From the NCBI RefSeq assembly GCF_023276435.1, contig NZ_JALLPO010000066.1:1-37072 (forward strand): DNA of 37,072 bases, read 5' to 3'. Below, piece by piece: positions 8,219 through 16,241 of the stretch. The translations under genes and the position numbers were made by a program. Every line of letters starts with the position of its first letter. The stretch's first letter is position 1. This stretch comes from Sphaerisporangium perillae (GTDB taxonomy: Bacteria > Actinomycetota > Actinomycetes > Streptosporangiales > Streptosporangiaceae). A model generated the notes under the pieces. It did not search any database and was not told the origin of the DNA. It saw only the letters and a list, made by a program, of their open reading frames with translations.

Positions 8219-9769
8219 GTGTCTGAGTTCGACACGGTCCTTGTCGTCGACTTCGGTGCGCAGTACGCGCAGCTCATCGCGCGCCGGGTCCGTGAGTGCC
8301 ACGTGTACTCCGAGATCGTCCCTTCGACGATGCCGGTGAGCGAGATGCTCGCCAAGAACCCCAAGGCCATCATCCTGTCCGGCGGCCCCGCGTCGGTGTA
8401 CGCCGAGGGTGCCCCCGCGGCCCCCGAGGGGCTGTTCGACACCGGGGTTCCGACGTTCGGCATCTGCTACGGCTTCCAGGAGATGGCCCGCGTCCTCGGC
8501 GGCCAGGTGGCGCAGACCGGCATCGCCGAGTACGGCGGCACGCCGCTGACCGTGGGCAGCGAGGGCGTGCTGTTCGCCGGGCTCCCCGCCGCCCAGTCGG
8601 TGTGGATGTCGCACGGCGACAGCGTCACGGCCGCTCCTCAGGGCTTCGAGGTCACCGCGTGGACCCCCGACACCCCGGTGGCGGCCATGGAGTGCCCCGA
8701 GCGGGGCCTGTACGGCGTGCAGTTCCACCCCGAGGTGCTGCACTCCGAGCACGGCCAGGCGGTGATGAAGCACTTCCTCGACGCGGCGGGCTGCCGCCCC
8801 AGCTGGACCATGCTCAACATCGTCGAGGACGCCATCGAGGCCGTCCGCGAGCAGGTCGGCCCCGAGGGGCGGGCGATCTGCGGGCTGTCTGGCGGGGTCG
8901 ACTCGGCAGTAGCCGCCGCGATGGTCCAGCGGGCCATCGGCGACCGCCTGACCTGCGTGTTCGTCGACCATGGGCTGCTGCGCAAGGGTGAGGCCGAGCA
9001 GGTCGAGCGTGACTTCGTCGCCGCGACCGGCGTGAAGCTACGGGTCGTGGACGCCGCCGAGCGGTTCCTGAAGGCCCTGTCCGGGGTGTCCGACCCGGAG
9101 GAGAAGCGCAAGATCATCGGCCGGGAGTTCATCCGGGTCTTCGAGGACGAGCAGCGCGCCATCCTGGCCGACGGTCCCGTCGACTTCCTCGTCCAGGGCA
9201 CGCTCTACCCCGACGTGGTGGAGTCCGGCGGCGGCACCGGCACGGCCAACATCAAGTCTCACCACAACGTCGGCGGGCTGCCGGACGATCTGATGTTCTC
9301 CCTGGTCGAGCCGTTGCGCACGCTGTTCAAGGACGAGGTCCGCCGGGCGGGCGAGGAGCTCGGGCTGCCGCCGGCGATGGTGTGGCGCCAGCCGTTCCCC
9401 GGCCCCGGGCTCGGCATCCGCATCGTGGGCGAGGTGACCCAGGACCGGCTGGCGATCCTGCGCGAGGCCGACGCCATCGCCCGCGAGGAGCTGTCGCGCG
9501 CGGGTCTCGACCGGGACATCTGGCAGTGCCCGGTGGTGCTGCTCGCCGACGTGCGCTCGGTCGGCGTCCAGGGCGACGGGCGCACGTACGGCCATCCGGT
9601 CGTGCTGCGGCCGGTGACCAGCGAGGACGCCATGACGGCCGACTGGTCCCGCGTGCCCTACGACGTGCTGGCGCGCATCTCCACCCGCATCACCAACGAG
9701 GTCCGCGAGATCAACCGCGTGGTCCTGGACGTCACCAGCAAGCCGCCGGGCACCATCGAGTGGGAGTGA
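8219..9769 (+). CDS. guaA: GMP synthase (glutamine-hydrolysing)
   Basis: GuaA converts XMP to GMP using ATP and ammonia from glutamine. The 516-residue protein carries a class I glutamine amidotransferase domain with FGICYG (nucleophile Cys83) and the His/Glu pair in FHPE (His170, Glu172). An ATP-pyrophosphatase domain with the P-loop SGGVDS (224-229) follows, then the C-terminal XMP-binding dimerisation domain ending [10 protein letters not shown] chose the GTG at 8219 because it gives the usual start ([15 protein letters not shown]) and has GGGGG 8 nt upstream. An ATG 15 nt earlier has no good ribosome site. The gene stands alone and is followed at once by a strong hairpin. Confidence 0.97.
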   Translation: MSEFDTVLVVDFGAQYAQLIARRVRECHVYSEIVPSTMPVSEMLAKNPKAIILSGGPASVYAEGAPAAPEGLFDTGVPTFGICYGFQEMARVLGGQVAQTGIAEYGGTPLTVGSEGVLFAGLPAAQSVWMSHGDSVTAAPQGFEVTAWTPDTPVAAMECPERGLYGVQFHPEVLHSEHGQAVMKHFLDAAGCRPSWTMLNIVEDAIEAVREQVGPEGRAICGLSGGVDSAVAAAMVQRAIGDRLTCVFVDHGLLRKGEAEQVERDFVAATGVKLRVVDAAERFLKALSGVSDPEEKRKIIGREFIRVFEDEQRAILADGPVDFLVQGTLYPDVVESGGGTGTANIKSHHNVGGLPDDLMFSLVEPLRTLFKDEVRRAGEELGLPPAMVWRQPFPGPGLGIRIVGEVTQDRLAILREADAIAREELSRAGLDRDIWQCPVVLLADVRSVGVQGDGRTYGHPVVLRPVTSEDAMTADWSRVPYDVLARISTRITNEVREINRVVLDVTSKPPGTIEWE

Positions 9770-9790
9770 CCGGCGCCGCGGCGGCGCCGG
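9770..9790 (+). terminator. Terminator of guaA
   Basis: CCGGCGCCG (9770-9778) and CGGCGCCGG (9782-9790) form a perfect 9-bp stem with a 3-nt loop starting at the base after the guaA stop codon. There is no T-tract. Confidence 0.65.
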
Positions 9791-9797
9791 AGGGGTG

Positions 9798-9846
9798 ACG
9801 GTATCGCCTGTCAGAAACCGATATATCCCGTCAAAACGGTATCGCC
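9798..9846. repeat. Pair of 11-bp direct repeats upstream of the acyltransferase
   Basis: ACGGTATCGCC occurs at 9798-9808 and again, identical, at 9836-9846, a 38-bp period. The surrounding sequence (to 9930) is much richer in A/T than its neighbours and should contain the acyltransferase promoter. The repeats may be a regulator's binding sites; no partner is identifiable. Confidence 0.4.
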
Positions 9847-9930
9847 GCCCATAAAGCGACATAACGGGCAAAGTGGAATGAATGCCGGGGCTCACGTTTC
9901 GAACGGCGGCGACCCGGTAAATTCTGGCAA

Positions 9931-11298
9931 ATGCTCACGGCTCAGCCGCGCACCGCGCCGACCTCCGCCGGTCCGGGTCACCCCCGGCCCAGGCTGGCGT
10001 GGCTGGACGCCATCAGGGGCCTGGGCGCGACGGCCGTGCTGCTGGAGCACATGTTCTACCGCTTCCTGCCGGGGCTGCGGCCCACATGGTTCCACCTCGG
10101 CACGTACGGCGTGCTGGTGTTCTTCCTGGTCAGCGGGTACATCATCCCAGCCTCGCTGGAGAACGGGGGCGACGTCCGAGCGTTCTGGGTCGGCAGGTTC
10201 TTCCGGCTCTATCCGCTGTACCTGCTGGTCATCGGGCTGGTGCTGGCGTCGCTGCCGCTCGTGCCGCTGCGGGAGGCCGTGGTCCCGGACGCCGCCACGG
10301 CCGCCGCGCACGCCACCATGCTCCTGGACGTGGTCGGCTCGGGCGGTGTCGCCGACACGATGTGGACCCTCTCCTACGAAATGGTCTTCTACCTGCTGGT
10401 CACCGTGCTGTTCGTGGCCGGGCTTCACCGGCGCAGCGGCGCCTGGGCCTTGGCGTTCGCCGCCGTCTCGCTGGTCGTCGGCCTGTTCCTCGCGGCTCCC
10501 GTCCTGGCCCGCGGGCCCGCGGCCTTCGTCGCTCTCGCCGTCTTCGCCGCCGGTCTGGGGTGCGTCGTCGCCGGGTCGGGCCGGGTGCGGCAGGCGGGCG
10601 CGCTGCTCCTCGGCGGCCTCGCGGTGACGCTGGTGCTGCTCGGCAGCCGCACGCCCTGGCTCGGGCCGGCGATCATCGCGGTGATGTTCGCCGGGACCGC
10701 GATCCACCGCTGGGAGCGCGGCCGGATCTCCGCCCGCCGGGAGGACGGGCAGGTCTCCGGCCACCAGCAGGACGCGCAGGTCTCCGGCCACCAGCAGGAC
10801 GGGCAGGTCTCCGGCCAGCGGGAGGGCGGGAAGGTGTCCGGCCGCTGGGGACGCGGCCAGATGTCCGGCCTGCGAACGGTCGTGGCCGTGGCGCTCGTGC
10901 TGGCCGTCATCCCGTTCTTCGCCTTCCCCTCCGGGGTGTGGGCGTACCCGAGGGTCTGGATCACGACGCTGGCGCTGGCCGTGGCGACCTTCGCGGGCGG
11001 CATGGCCCTGCGTCGCCGGGCCGTGCCGCGTGTGCTGGTCGGGCTCGGGGTGATCAGCTACTCGGTCTACCTGCTGCACCATCCGCTGCTGAAGCTCTTC
11101 CTGGCCCTGTTCGGCGACCCACGGGAACGGCCGCCCGTGGTGCAGGGCCTGCTGGCCGTCGCGTTCCTGGCCGCCGTGCTGGCGGTGAGCGGGCTGACGT
11201 ACCGCTACGTCGAGCGCCCGATGCAGCGCGCGGGCCGCCGGCTCGCTCAGGCGTGGGCATCGCCGCCCCCGCGCGACATGTCCGATTCGCGGGCATGA
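9931..11298 (+). CDS. Integral membrane acyltransferase 3 family protein (OafA/YrhL-like)
   Basis: This 455-residue polytopic membrane protein belongs to the acyltransferase-3 family, which moves acyl groups onto sugars, lipids or antibiotics at the membrane. It opens with RPRLAWLDAIRGLGATAVLLEH (conserved Arg and His of TM1). Next come the family segments GVLVFFLVSGY and FWVGRFFRLYPLY, about ten hydrophobic helices, and the late motif ISYSVYLLHHPLL. Residues about 264-315, in a loop between helices, are built from six copies of a 9-residue repeat (consensus GQVSGHQQD), encoded by a 27-bp minisatellite. The ATG at 9931 has no clear Shine-Dalgarno. The acceptor substrate is unknown and the gene is not in an obvious operon. 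Confidence 0.85.
   Translation: MLTAQPRTAPTSAGPGHPRPRLAWLDAIRGLGATAVLLEHMFYRFLPGLRPTWFHLGTYGVLVFFLVSGYIIPASLENGGDVRAFWVGRFFRLYPLYLLVIGLVLASLPLVPLREAVVPDAATAAAHATMLLDVVGSGGVADTMWTLSYEMVFYLLVTVLFVAGLHRRSGAWALAFAAVSLVVGLFLAAPVLARGPAAFVALAVFAAGLGCVVAGSGRVRQAGALLLGGLAVTLVLLGSRTPWLGPAIIAVMFAGTAIHRWERGRISARREDGQVSGHQQDAQVSGHQQDGQVSGQREGGKVSGRWGRGQMSGLRTVVAVALVLAVIPFFAFPSGVWAYPRVWITTLALAVATFAGGMALRRRAVPRVLVGLGVISYSVYLLHHPLLKLFLALFGDPRERPPVVQGLLAVAFLAAVLAVSGLTYRYVERPMQRAGRRLAQAWASPPPRDMSDSRA
10720..10875 (+). repeat. 27-bp in-frame minisatellite within the acyltransferase gene
   Basis: Units start at 10720, 10747, 10774, 10801, 10828 and 10855 (last one partial). Units 2 and 3 differ by only two bases, while the outer ones are more diverged. 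Each encodes nine residues with a central V/I/M-S-G/A. Because the period is a multiple of three, copy-number change keeps the frame. Confidence 0.85.
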
Positions 11299-11412
11299 CG
11301 GGATATAAGAGACGATCGGTCGCACCGTTCCCGCCGTCCGGCGGCCAGGCATACGTTCCGCGCCGCATGTGAGGGAGCGGTCCCGGCGAAGCTCACGGGT
11401 CAGGCCGAGCTT

Positions 11413-11424
11413 GGCCGATCGGCC
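11413..11424. repeat. 12-bp perfect palindrome before the DUF2157 gene
   Basis: GGCCGATCGGCC is a perfect palindrome 36 bp before the DUF2157 start. A weak stem (CCGCCG/CGGCGG, 11331-11344) lies further upstream and may end the acyltransferase transcript. Either could be chance in such GC-rich DNA. Confidence 0.25.
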
Positions 11425-11459
11425 TTCCATGAACGGGGAGGCGAAGGGAGAAGTGCGGC

Positions 11460-12617
11460 ATGGAACCGACGCGGATCCGCGTCCCCGCCCGGCGGCTCGC
11501 GTGGCTGCGGAGCGAGGTGGCCCGGTGGCAGGCGGAGGGCGTCATCGACGACGGCACGGCCGCCCGCATCACCGATCGTTACGTCCCTGGCCGCCGGCTG
11601 AGCCTCGAACGCCTCGTCTTGCTGCTCGGCGGCGGCTTCCTCGGAATCGGGCTCATCTGGGTCGTGGCGGCCAACCTGGACCAGATGTCGCCTCTGCTGC
11701 GCTTCGTGGGGATCACCGTGGTCTGGCTGGCCGCCGCCGTCCTCGGTGAGGTCCTCACCGGTCCGGCGGTGCGCCAAGCGGCGAGGCTGGTCACGGTGCT
11801 GGCCGCCGGGGGAGTGGTCTTCCAGGCCGCGCAGAGCCTGCAGGTCCCGGCGTACACCTCCGGCCTGCTGGCCGTATGGGCCGGTGGCGCGCTGGCGTAC
11901 GCGTACGCGACCCGCGCGGCCGGCCCCCTGGTCGTCGCCCTCGCCATCGGCGCGGTCTGGTACGGCTGGTGGGTCTCCGAGCAGACGGGTCCGGGGGGCG
12001 TCGCGGTGGCCCTGCTGGCCGCGGGGGCGGTGGCGCTGTCCCTCGCCGTCGTCCACGACCGGGCGGGACCCGCGCCGTTCGCGGCGCCGTGGCGGCTCGC
12101 CGGGTTCGTGCTCGCGCTGACCGGCCTGTTCGTCGCCGCGTTTCCCGGCATCCGGCAGGAGGACATGTACGCCTCCGTCGCGCTGTGGTCGGGCCTGGTA
12201 GCCGCCGCCGTCGCGGCCGGCGCCGCGCTCCTCCTCGGCGACCCCGGCGGGCGGCGCGAGGTGCTCGCGGCCGCCGTCATGATCGTGGGTGCGCTCGGGC
12301 TGGTCGCCTGGTCGCCCGGCGACCCGTTCGGTCCCGGCGGCTTCAGCGCCGCGCAGACGGCTCGCGCCTTGGTCGGCACGCTGCTCTACGTTCTGGCGGC
12401 GAGCTGGTTCGCGGCGGTCGCTGCCCGGCGGGACGCCACCTATCTGGTGTTCATCGCCACGGCCGCGCTCGTGGTGTTCGTGACGGCACAGAGTTTCGCG
12501 GTGTTCCAGCCCCTGCTGTCCGGAGCGGCGCTCTTCCTCGCCCTGGGCGTGATCTTCATCGTCACAGGGACGCTCGCGGAGTACGGGCGCCGCCGCCTGA
12601 TGGAGGTGACGAGGTGA
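11460..12617 (+). CDS. DUF2157-family integral membrane protein
   Basis: This 385-residue membrane protein has a short soluble N-terminus (residues 1-50: basic, helical, with LAWLRSEVARWQAEGVI) followed by roughly eleven to twelve hydrophobic helices. The N-terminal segment and the first helix block (VLLLGGGFLGIGLIWVVAANLD) are characteristic of DUF2157. Its biochemical role is unknown. GGGAG precedes the ATG by a normal distance. The stop overlaps the start of the next gene (GTGA), and the partnership of a DUF2157 gene with a GDYXXLXY gene recurs in many bacteria, which suggests that the two products act together in the membrane. Confidence 0.85.
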   Translation: MEPTRIRVPARRLAWLRSEVARWQAEGVIDDGTAARITDRYVPGRRLSLERLVLLLGGGFLGIGLIWVVAANLDQMSPLLRFVGITVVWLAAAVLGEVLTGPAVRQAARLVTVLAAGGVVFQAAQSLQVPAYTSGLLAVWAGGALAYAYATRAAGPLVVALAIGAVWYGWWVSEQTGPGGVAVALLAAGAVALSLAVVHDRAGPAPFAAPWRLAGFVLALTGLFVAAFPGIRQEDMYASVALWSGLVAAAVAAGAALLLGDPGGRREVLAAAVMIVGALGLVAWSPGDPFGPGGFSAAQTARALVGTLLYVLAASWFAAVAARRDATYLVFIATAALVVFVTAQSFAVFQPLLSGAALFLALGVIFIVTGTLAEYGRRRLMEVTR

Positions 12618-13096
12618 ACCGGCCTGCGCTGACGTCCCGCCCGGTCCTGGTGGCCGCCGCGCTGCTCCTGCAGGTCGTGCTGCTCGTGGTCGCGGTCCGC
12701 CCGCAACTGTCCGCCCGGCTCGGTGGGACGGAGTACCGTCTGGCGGTCGCTCCCATCGACCCGATCGACCCGTTCCGGGGCGCGTACGTGATGCTGCGGT
12801 ACCCGGACCTGCCGGAGGCCGACAACGAGCCGGCCGGAGAGGTGTTCGTGCCGCTCGCGCGTGACGGCGGGCTGTGGAAGGGCGGGCGCCTGGAGCGGCG
12901 GCGTCCGGCCGACCGGCCCTACCTCGCCTGCCGTACGAGCGGATACGGGAGGCTCGACTGCGGGGTCGACAGCCTCTTCCTGCCCGAGGACAAGGCCCGC
13001 CGGGTGCAGGACGAGCTGGCGGCCGACCGGGCGGCGGCGGTGCTCAGGATCGACGCGGACGGCAACGCCGCCCTCGTCGACGTCGTCCCCCGCTAG
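12614..13096 (+). CDS. GDYXXLXY-family membrane-anchored protein
   Basis: The 160-residue product has one N-terminal hydrophobic helix (about residues 9-29) and an extracytoplasmic domain. The family motif appears as RGAYVMLRY at residues 55-63, with Ala in place of the name-giving Asp. Family members are encoded next to DUF2157 or DUF4401 membrane proteins. Here the GTG start overlaps the DUF2157 stop by 4 nt, so translation is coupled. Function is unknown. A hairpin follows at 13133-13158. Confidence 0.8.
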   Translation: MNRPALTSRPVLVAAALLLQVVLLVVAVRPQLSARLGGTEYRLAVAPIDPIDPFRGAYVMLRYPDLPEADNEPAGEVFVPLARDGGLWKGGRLERRRPADRPYLACRTSGYGRLDCGVDSLFLPEDKARRVQDELAADRAAAVLRIDADGNAALVDVVPR

Positions 13097-13132
13097 CGCG
13101 ACGTCCCGCGAACGTGCGCCGAGTTGCCCGAC

Positions 13133-13158
13133 GTACGGCGGCGCCGACTTCGCCGTAC
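13133..13158 (+). terminator. Probable terminator after the DUF2157/GDYXXLXY pair
   Basis: GTACGGCG (13133-13140) pairs with CGCCGTAC (13151-13158) around a 10-nt loop, 37 bp after the stop. The 13-mer GCGGCGCCGACTT also occurs twice nearby (starting at about 13138 and 13175). Confidence 0.4.
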
Positions 13159-13292
13159 CGCTTCCCGCCGTCGCGGCGCCGACTTGGACAAGCGTCAGAC
13201 GGGGCGAAAGGGGGAGGCCGCGCGGTGAAGGTGGGTGGTCTTCGCGCCGACAAGTTGGGCCGTACTCGCTGGTGTGGCGGGTAGGGCGGCGC

Positions 13293-13523
13293 TCAGTCGT
13301 CGAATTCGCCGTCCCGGACGCCGAGCACGAAGGCGTTCCACTCGGCGGCGGTGTATCTCAGCACCGTGCCGTTGGGGTCGGAGGGATTGCGTAGCGCGAC
13401 CGCGCCGCCGGGCAGATAGGCGATCTCGATGCGGTCGTCCGAGGCGCTCCCGGGAGCGCTGAGCCAGGTCGCGTCCGAGATGTCCAGGGCGTACAGCTCT
13501 GCCTTCTCGCGTACGTCGCTCAT
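13293..13523 (-). CDS. DUF397 domain protein
   Basis: This 76-residue cytoplasmic protein ends with the DUF397 signature: VALRNPSDPNGTVLRY followed by TAAEWNAFVLGVRDGEFDD. The front half is less typical, lacking the usual WRKSSYS and Cys-containing strand. DUF397 proteins accompany XRE-type HTH regulators in actinomycetes (WhiJ/BldB-like systems), but none lies beside this one. The ATG at 13523 follows GAGG at normal spacing; an in-frame ATG at 13535 is the alternative. It appears to be a single-gene unit. Confidence 0.8.
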   Translation of the reverse strand: MSDVREKAELYALDISDATWLSAPGSASDDRIEIAYLPGGAVALRNPSDPNGTVLRYTAAEWNAFVLGVRDGEFDD

Positions 13524-13650
13524 GCTCACCCTCATGGTCTGCCGGATCGGGCTGGGGAATGGCGGTCCTCACCGCTGCGCGCGGCTACGAAAAGGTTACG
13601 GGACGGCGTGGGCCGCCGCCATCCGATTGACCCGAGGGCGCCGGGCGCGG

Positions 13651-13760
13651 TGCCGGCCCGCGCCGGTTCCAGCCGCCTACCGGCGCCGGTTCCAGCGGTC
13701 GGCCCGCGCCGGCGCCTACCGGCGCCGGTTTCCAGCGGTGGCCCGCGTCAGTTCCAGCCG
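13651..13760. repeat. Degenerate tandem repeats beyond the deacetylase 3' end
   Basis: The element GGTTCCAGC recurs at 13665-13673, 13688-13696 and (as GGTTTCCAGC) 13727-13736, with a variant at 13750-13758 inside the deacetylase gene. The partners CCTACCGGCGCC and GGCCCGCGCC are interleaved. On the minus strand the units restate the last codons of the deacetylase (GGWN and stop), so they look like stuttered copies of that gene's 3' end. Confidence 0.6.
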
Positions 13761-14563
13761 CCGACCGGGTAGACCTCTCCGGGGGCGAGGTGCCGGCCTC
13801 GGAGCAGCGACGTCACGGGTACGACGTGATAGCCGCGCTTCTCCAGCGTCTTCAGGATCCTCGGCATGGCCGCCACCGTCTGCGGCCAGATGTCGTGCAT
13901 CAGGACGACCCGGTCACGCTTGGCGAGGCTGAGGACCCTCCGCGCGATGGCGTCGGTGTCACGCAGCTCCCAGTCGCGGGAGGAGGCGTTCCACAGGATC
14001 TGCGACATTCCGAGCTCCGCCGCGATGGCGCCCACGCGCTCGTCGGTGTCGCCATATGGCGGGCGCATGAGGTCGGGCTCCTTGCCGGTGACCTTGCGGA
14101 TGACGTCCTTGGTGCGGCCGAGCTCGTCCCTGATCTGGTCGTCGAGCAGGGTCGGCAGATGCGGGTGGGTGAAGGTGTGCACCCCGATCTGGTGCCCCTC
14201 ACGCGCGATCTTGCGAGCGATCGCCGGGTACTTCTCGACCCGCTCGCCGATCAGGAAGAAGGTGACCTTCGTCCGGTGCCGGCGCAGGAGGTCGAGCAGC
14301 TTGCCGGTGTAACGGCCGGGGCCGTCGTCGAACGTCAGGGCGATGCACTTGACCCGCGCGCAGTCGACCGCCTTGCTCGCCGTGCCGGTGGTCGTACCGG
14401 CCGCCGCGCCGCGGGTCGTGCCGCTCGCCGTGCCGGTGACCGTGCCGGTGACCGTGCCGGTGACCGTGCCGGTGACCGTGCCGCTCGCCGTGCCGGCCGT
14501 CGCCGGAGGCGCCGCCGCCAGTGCCACCATGGCCGCGATCATGATCGGGATCCATCGCCGCAT
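13748..14563 (-). CDS. Secreted polysaccharide deacetylase (NodB/CE4)
   Basis: This 271-residue exported CE4 esterase would remove N- or O-acetyl groups from a cell-wall or extracellular glycan using a divalent metal. It has a signal peptide (residues 1-23, ending ATA). Then comes a 35-residue Gly/Thr/Val/Ser/Ala repeat (GTVT units) and the NodB domain: TFDDGPG with Asp79-Asp80, the metal-binding HTFTH (129-133), RPPYGDTD, and the late LMHDIWPQT. All the usual catalytic motifs are present. The ATG at 14563 follows GGAGGA by 5 nt. The repeat region is encoded by 12-bp tandem units and looks like a flexible wall-spanning stalk. Chitooligosaccharide, peptidoglycan or another polymer are all possible substrates. 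Confidence 0.92.
   Translation of the reverse strand: MRRWIPIMIAAMVALAAAPPATAGTASGTVTGTVTGTVTGTVTGTASGTTRGAAAGTTTGTASKAVDCARVKCIALTFDDGPGRYTGKLLDLLRRHRTKVTFFLIGERVEKYPAIARKIAREGHQIGVHTFTHPHLPTLLDDQIRDELGRTKDVIRKVTGKEPDLMRPPYGDTDERVGAIAAELGMSQILWNASSRDWELRDTDAIARRVLSLAKRDRVVLMHDIWPQTVAAMPRILKTLEKRGYHVVPVTSLLRGRHLAPGEVYPVGGWN
14418..14489 (-). repeat. 12-bp tandem repeat in the deacetylase stalk
   Basis: Six contiguous 12-bp units run from 14418 to 14489. The four central ones (14430-14477) are identical copies of GTGCCGGTGACC on the plus strand, and the outer two are GTGCCGCTCGCC. They encode GTVT/GTAS units. The period preserves the reading frame. Confidence 0.9.
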
Positions 14564-14830
14564 CGTCGTCCTCCTTTGTCCGGCGCCGCGTCACCTTATC
14601 CCAGTCCCCCGGTAACCGGAAAAGAGAGGCAAAATCGGCATGCTTCACTCGAGATCGGTGCTGAGCCGGATCCGTACGCCGGGCGGGCCCGCCTTACCGG
14701 GCGAGACCCGATGCGGCTTCGTCCGAGACGAGGTCAAGCCCTCAGGGGCAGTCGCTCGTAGCGGTCAAGAAACCATCTAGAGATCTCATGTTAGTTACAG
14801 ACGGTCAGTTATCGGTGGCTTAGGGTCGCC

Positions 14831-16237
14831 ATGCTGGCAGCCATGAGGTCCTATTCGCTGGATGACGTCCGCGCGACGCGCAAACGCAGAGACTCATGGT
14901 GGACGGTGTTCATGGTCGACCCGGTGGCATGCCGGGTGGCACTGTTCGTAGCGAATCGCACCGAGATCACCCCGAACGCCCTTACGCGCTGCTCACTGGT
15001 CCTCGGCATGGCCTCCGCGGCCTGCTTCGCCGCGAATCACCTGGTGCTCGGCGCGGCGCTGTTCTACGTGAGCTTCATGGTCGACTGCGTCGACGGCAAG
15101 ATCGCCCGCCTCAAGGGCACGGGGACACCGTTCGGGCTCTGGCTCGATTACGTGGGCGACCGCATCCGCGTCGTCTGCTGCGCCTTCGGCCTGGCCTACG
15201 GGCAGTACGCCGCGACGGGGCGCCTCGCGTACGTGCTGCTCGGCGCGGGCATCGCCATCCTCGACCTGTTCCGCTACGTCAACGCGCCACAGATGAAGCG
15301 GGTGCGCCAGACGGTCAAGGCCCGCCGGCGCGCCGCCCGCCGCGAGGAACTGGACGCCATGCGCGACGCCATGGCCGTGGAATCGCTGGCCCACGGCTCG
15401 CAGCACGACATGCCGTACGCCGCGGACCACGACCTGCCGCCCTATGGCTCGACCGGGTCCGCGGCCTGCGAGCCGCCCGACCCCGCCTACGACCCGTACG
15501 AGCCCTACGACCAGATGTCCGAGGCTTACCGGCTCCAGGACGACCGGGCCGCCGACCCCGCGGAGCCCTACCGGTTCCGGGACCAGCCCGCCGACCCCGC
15601 CGAGCCGGTCCGGTACCGGGACCAGCCCGCCGACCCGCCCGAGCCGTTCCGGTGCCAGGACGAGCCCGGCGAGCCGCCCAAGCCCGCCGACCACCTCACC
15701 GAGCCCTACAGCGGGCCGGTCATCCCCCGGCAGGCGTTCCCCTCCACCGAGTCCGTCACCCACCGCTCGTTCTCACCCGCCCCGCCGTCGTCCAAGGACC
15801 GCCCGTCCGGGCAGGAGCCGCCGGCCGGCGGACCCGGCAACGCGCCGCCGGGCTCCCCGGGGTACGACCAGGCGTCCCGGCACCGGCACGTCACGCCGTA
15901 CAGCCCGGCCGTACCGCCCCCGCCCGAAGGGGCCGAGCCGCCGATCGGCCTGCGCCAGCGCCTCGGCCGCTTCCTGGCCCGCCACCGGGTGCGCACGCAC
16001 CTGATGAGCGGCATCGAGTTCCACGCGGCGGTGTTCGTCCTCGGCCCGCTGATCGGTCCCGCGGCGCTGCTCCCGGTCACGACCGGCGCCGGCGCCCTGC
16101 TCGTGCTCAACGAGATCTTCCTCGTCTACCGCATGTGGCTCTCCACCCGGGCGCTCGCCACGGGAGCCCCGCCCACGGCTCCGGGCCCGGACGACGAGCG
16201 GCACGTGCGGACCGATCCGTTCTACACGGGGGTGTAG
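14831..16237 (+). CDS. CDP-alcohol phosphatidyltransferase with a long disordered insert
   Basis: This 468-residue membrane enzyme should transfer a phosphoalcohol group from a CDP-alcohol (CDP-diacylglycerol, CDP-glycerol or similar) to an acceptor alcohol. The full family motif D-x2-DG-x2-AR-x8-G-x3-D-x3-D is intact: Asp85, Asp88-Gly89, Ala92-Arg93, Gly102, Asp106, Asp110. Hydrophobic helices flank it (about 50-160). Unusually, residues about 170-375 are a Pro/Asp/Glu-rich disordered stretch with a 13-residue repeat (YRFRDQPADPAEP type) before the last helices (about 390-430). Typical family members are near 200 residues. The ATG at 14831 follows AGGG. Only 4 nt separate it from the sulfotransferase, so they form an operon. 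The acceptor is unknown; the TagF-type neighbour suggests an envelope phosphopolymer or glycolipid. Confidence 0.85.
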   Translation: MLAAMRSYSLDDVRATRKRRDSWWTVFMVDPVACRVALFVANRTEITPNALTRCSLVLGMASAACFAANHLVLGAALFYVSFMVDCVDGKIARLKGTGTPFGLWLDYVGDRIRVVCCAFGLAYGQYAATGRLAYVLLGAGIAILDLFRYVNAPQMKRVRQTVKARRRAARREELDAMRDAMAVESLAHGSQHDMPYAADHDLPPYGSTGSAACEPPDPAYDPYEPYDQMSEAYRLQDDRAADPAEPYRFRDQPADPAEPVRYRDQPADPPEPFRCQDEPGEPPKPADHLTEPYSGPVIPRQAFPSTESVTHRSFSPAPPSSKDRPSGQEPPAGGPGNAPPGSPGYDQASRHRHVTPYSPAVPPPPEGAEPPIGLRQRLGRFLARHRVRTHLMSGIEFHAAVFVLGPLIGPAALLPVTTGAGALLVLNEIFLVYRMWLSTRALATGAPPTAPGPDDERHVRTDPFYTGV

Positions 16238-16241
16238 ATCC

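Noticed and set aside
14418..14489. Tandem repeats as a CRISPR array
   Set aside because: The units are 12 bp, contiguous without spacers and inside a coding frame.
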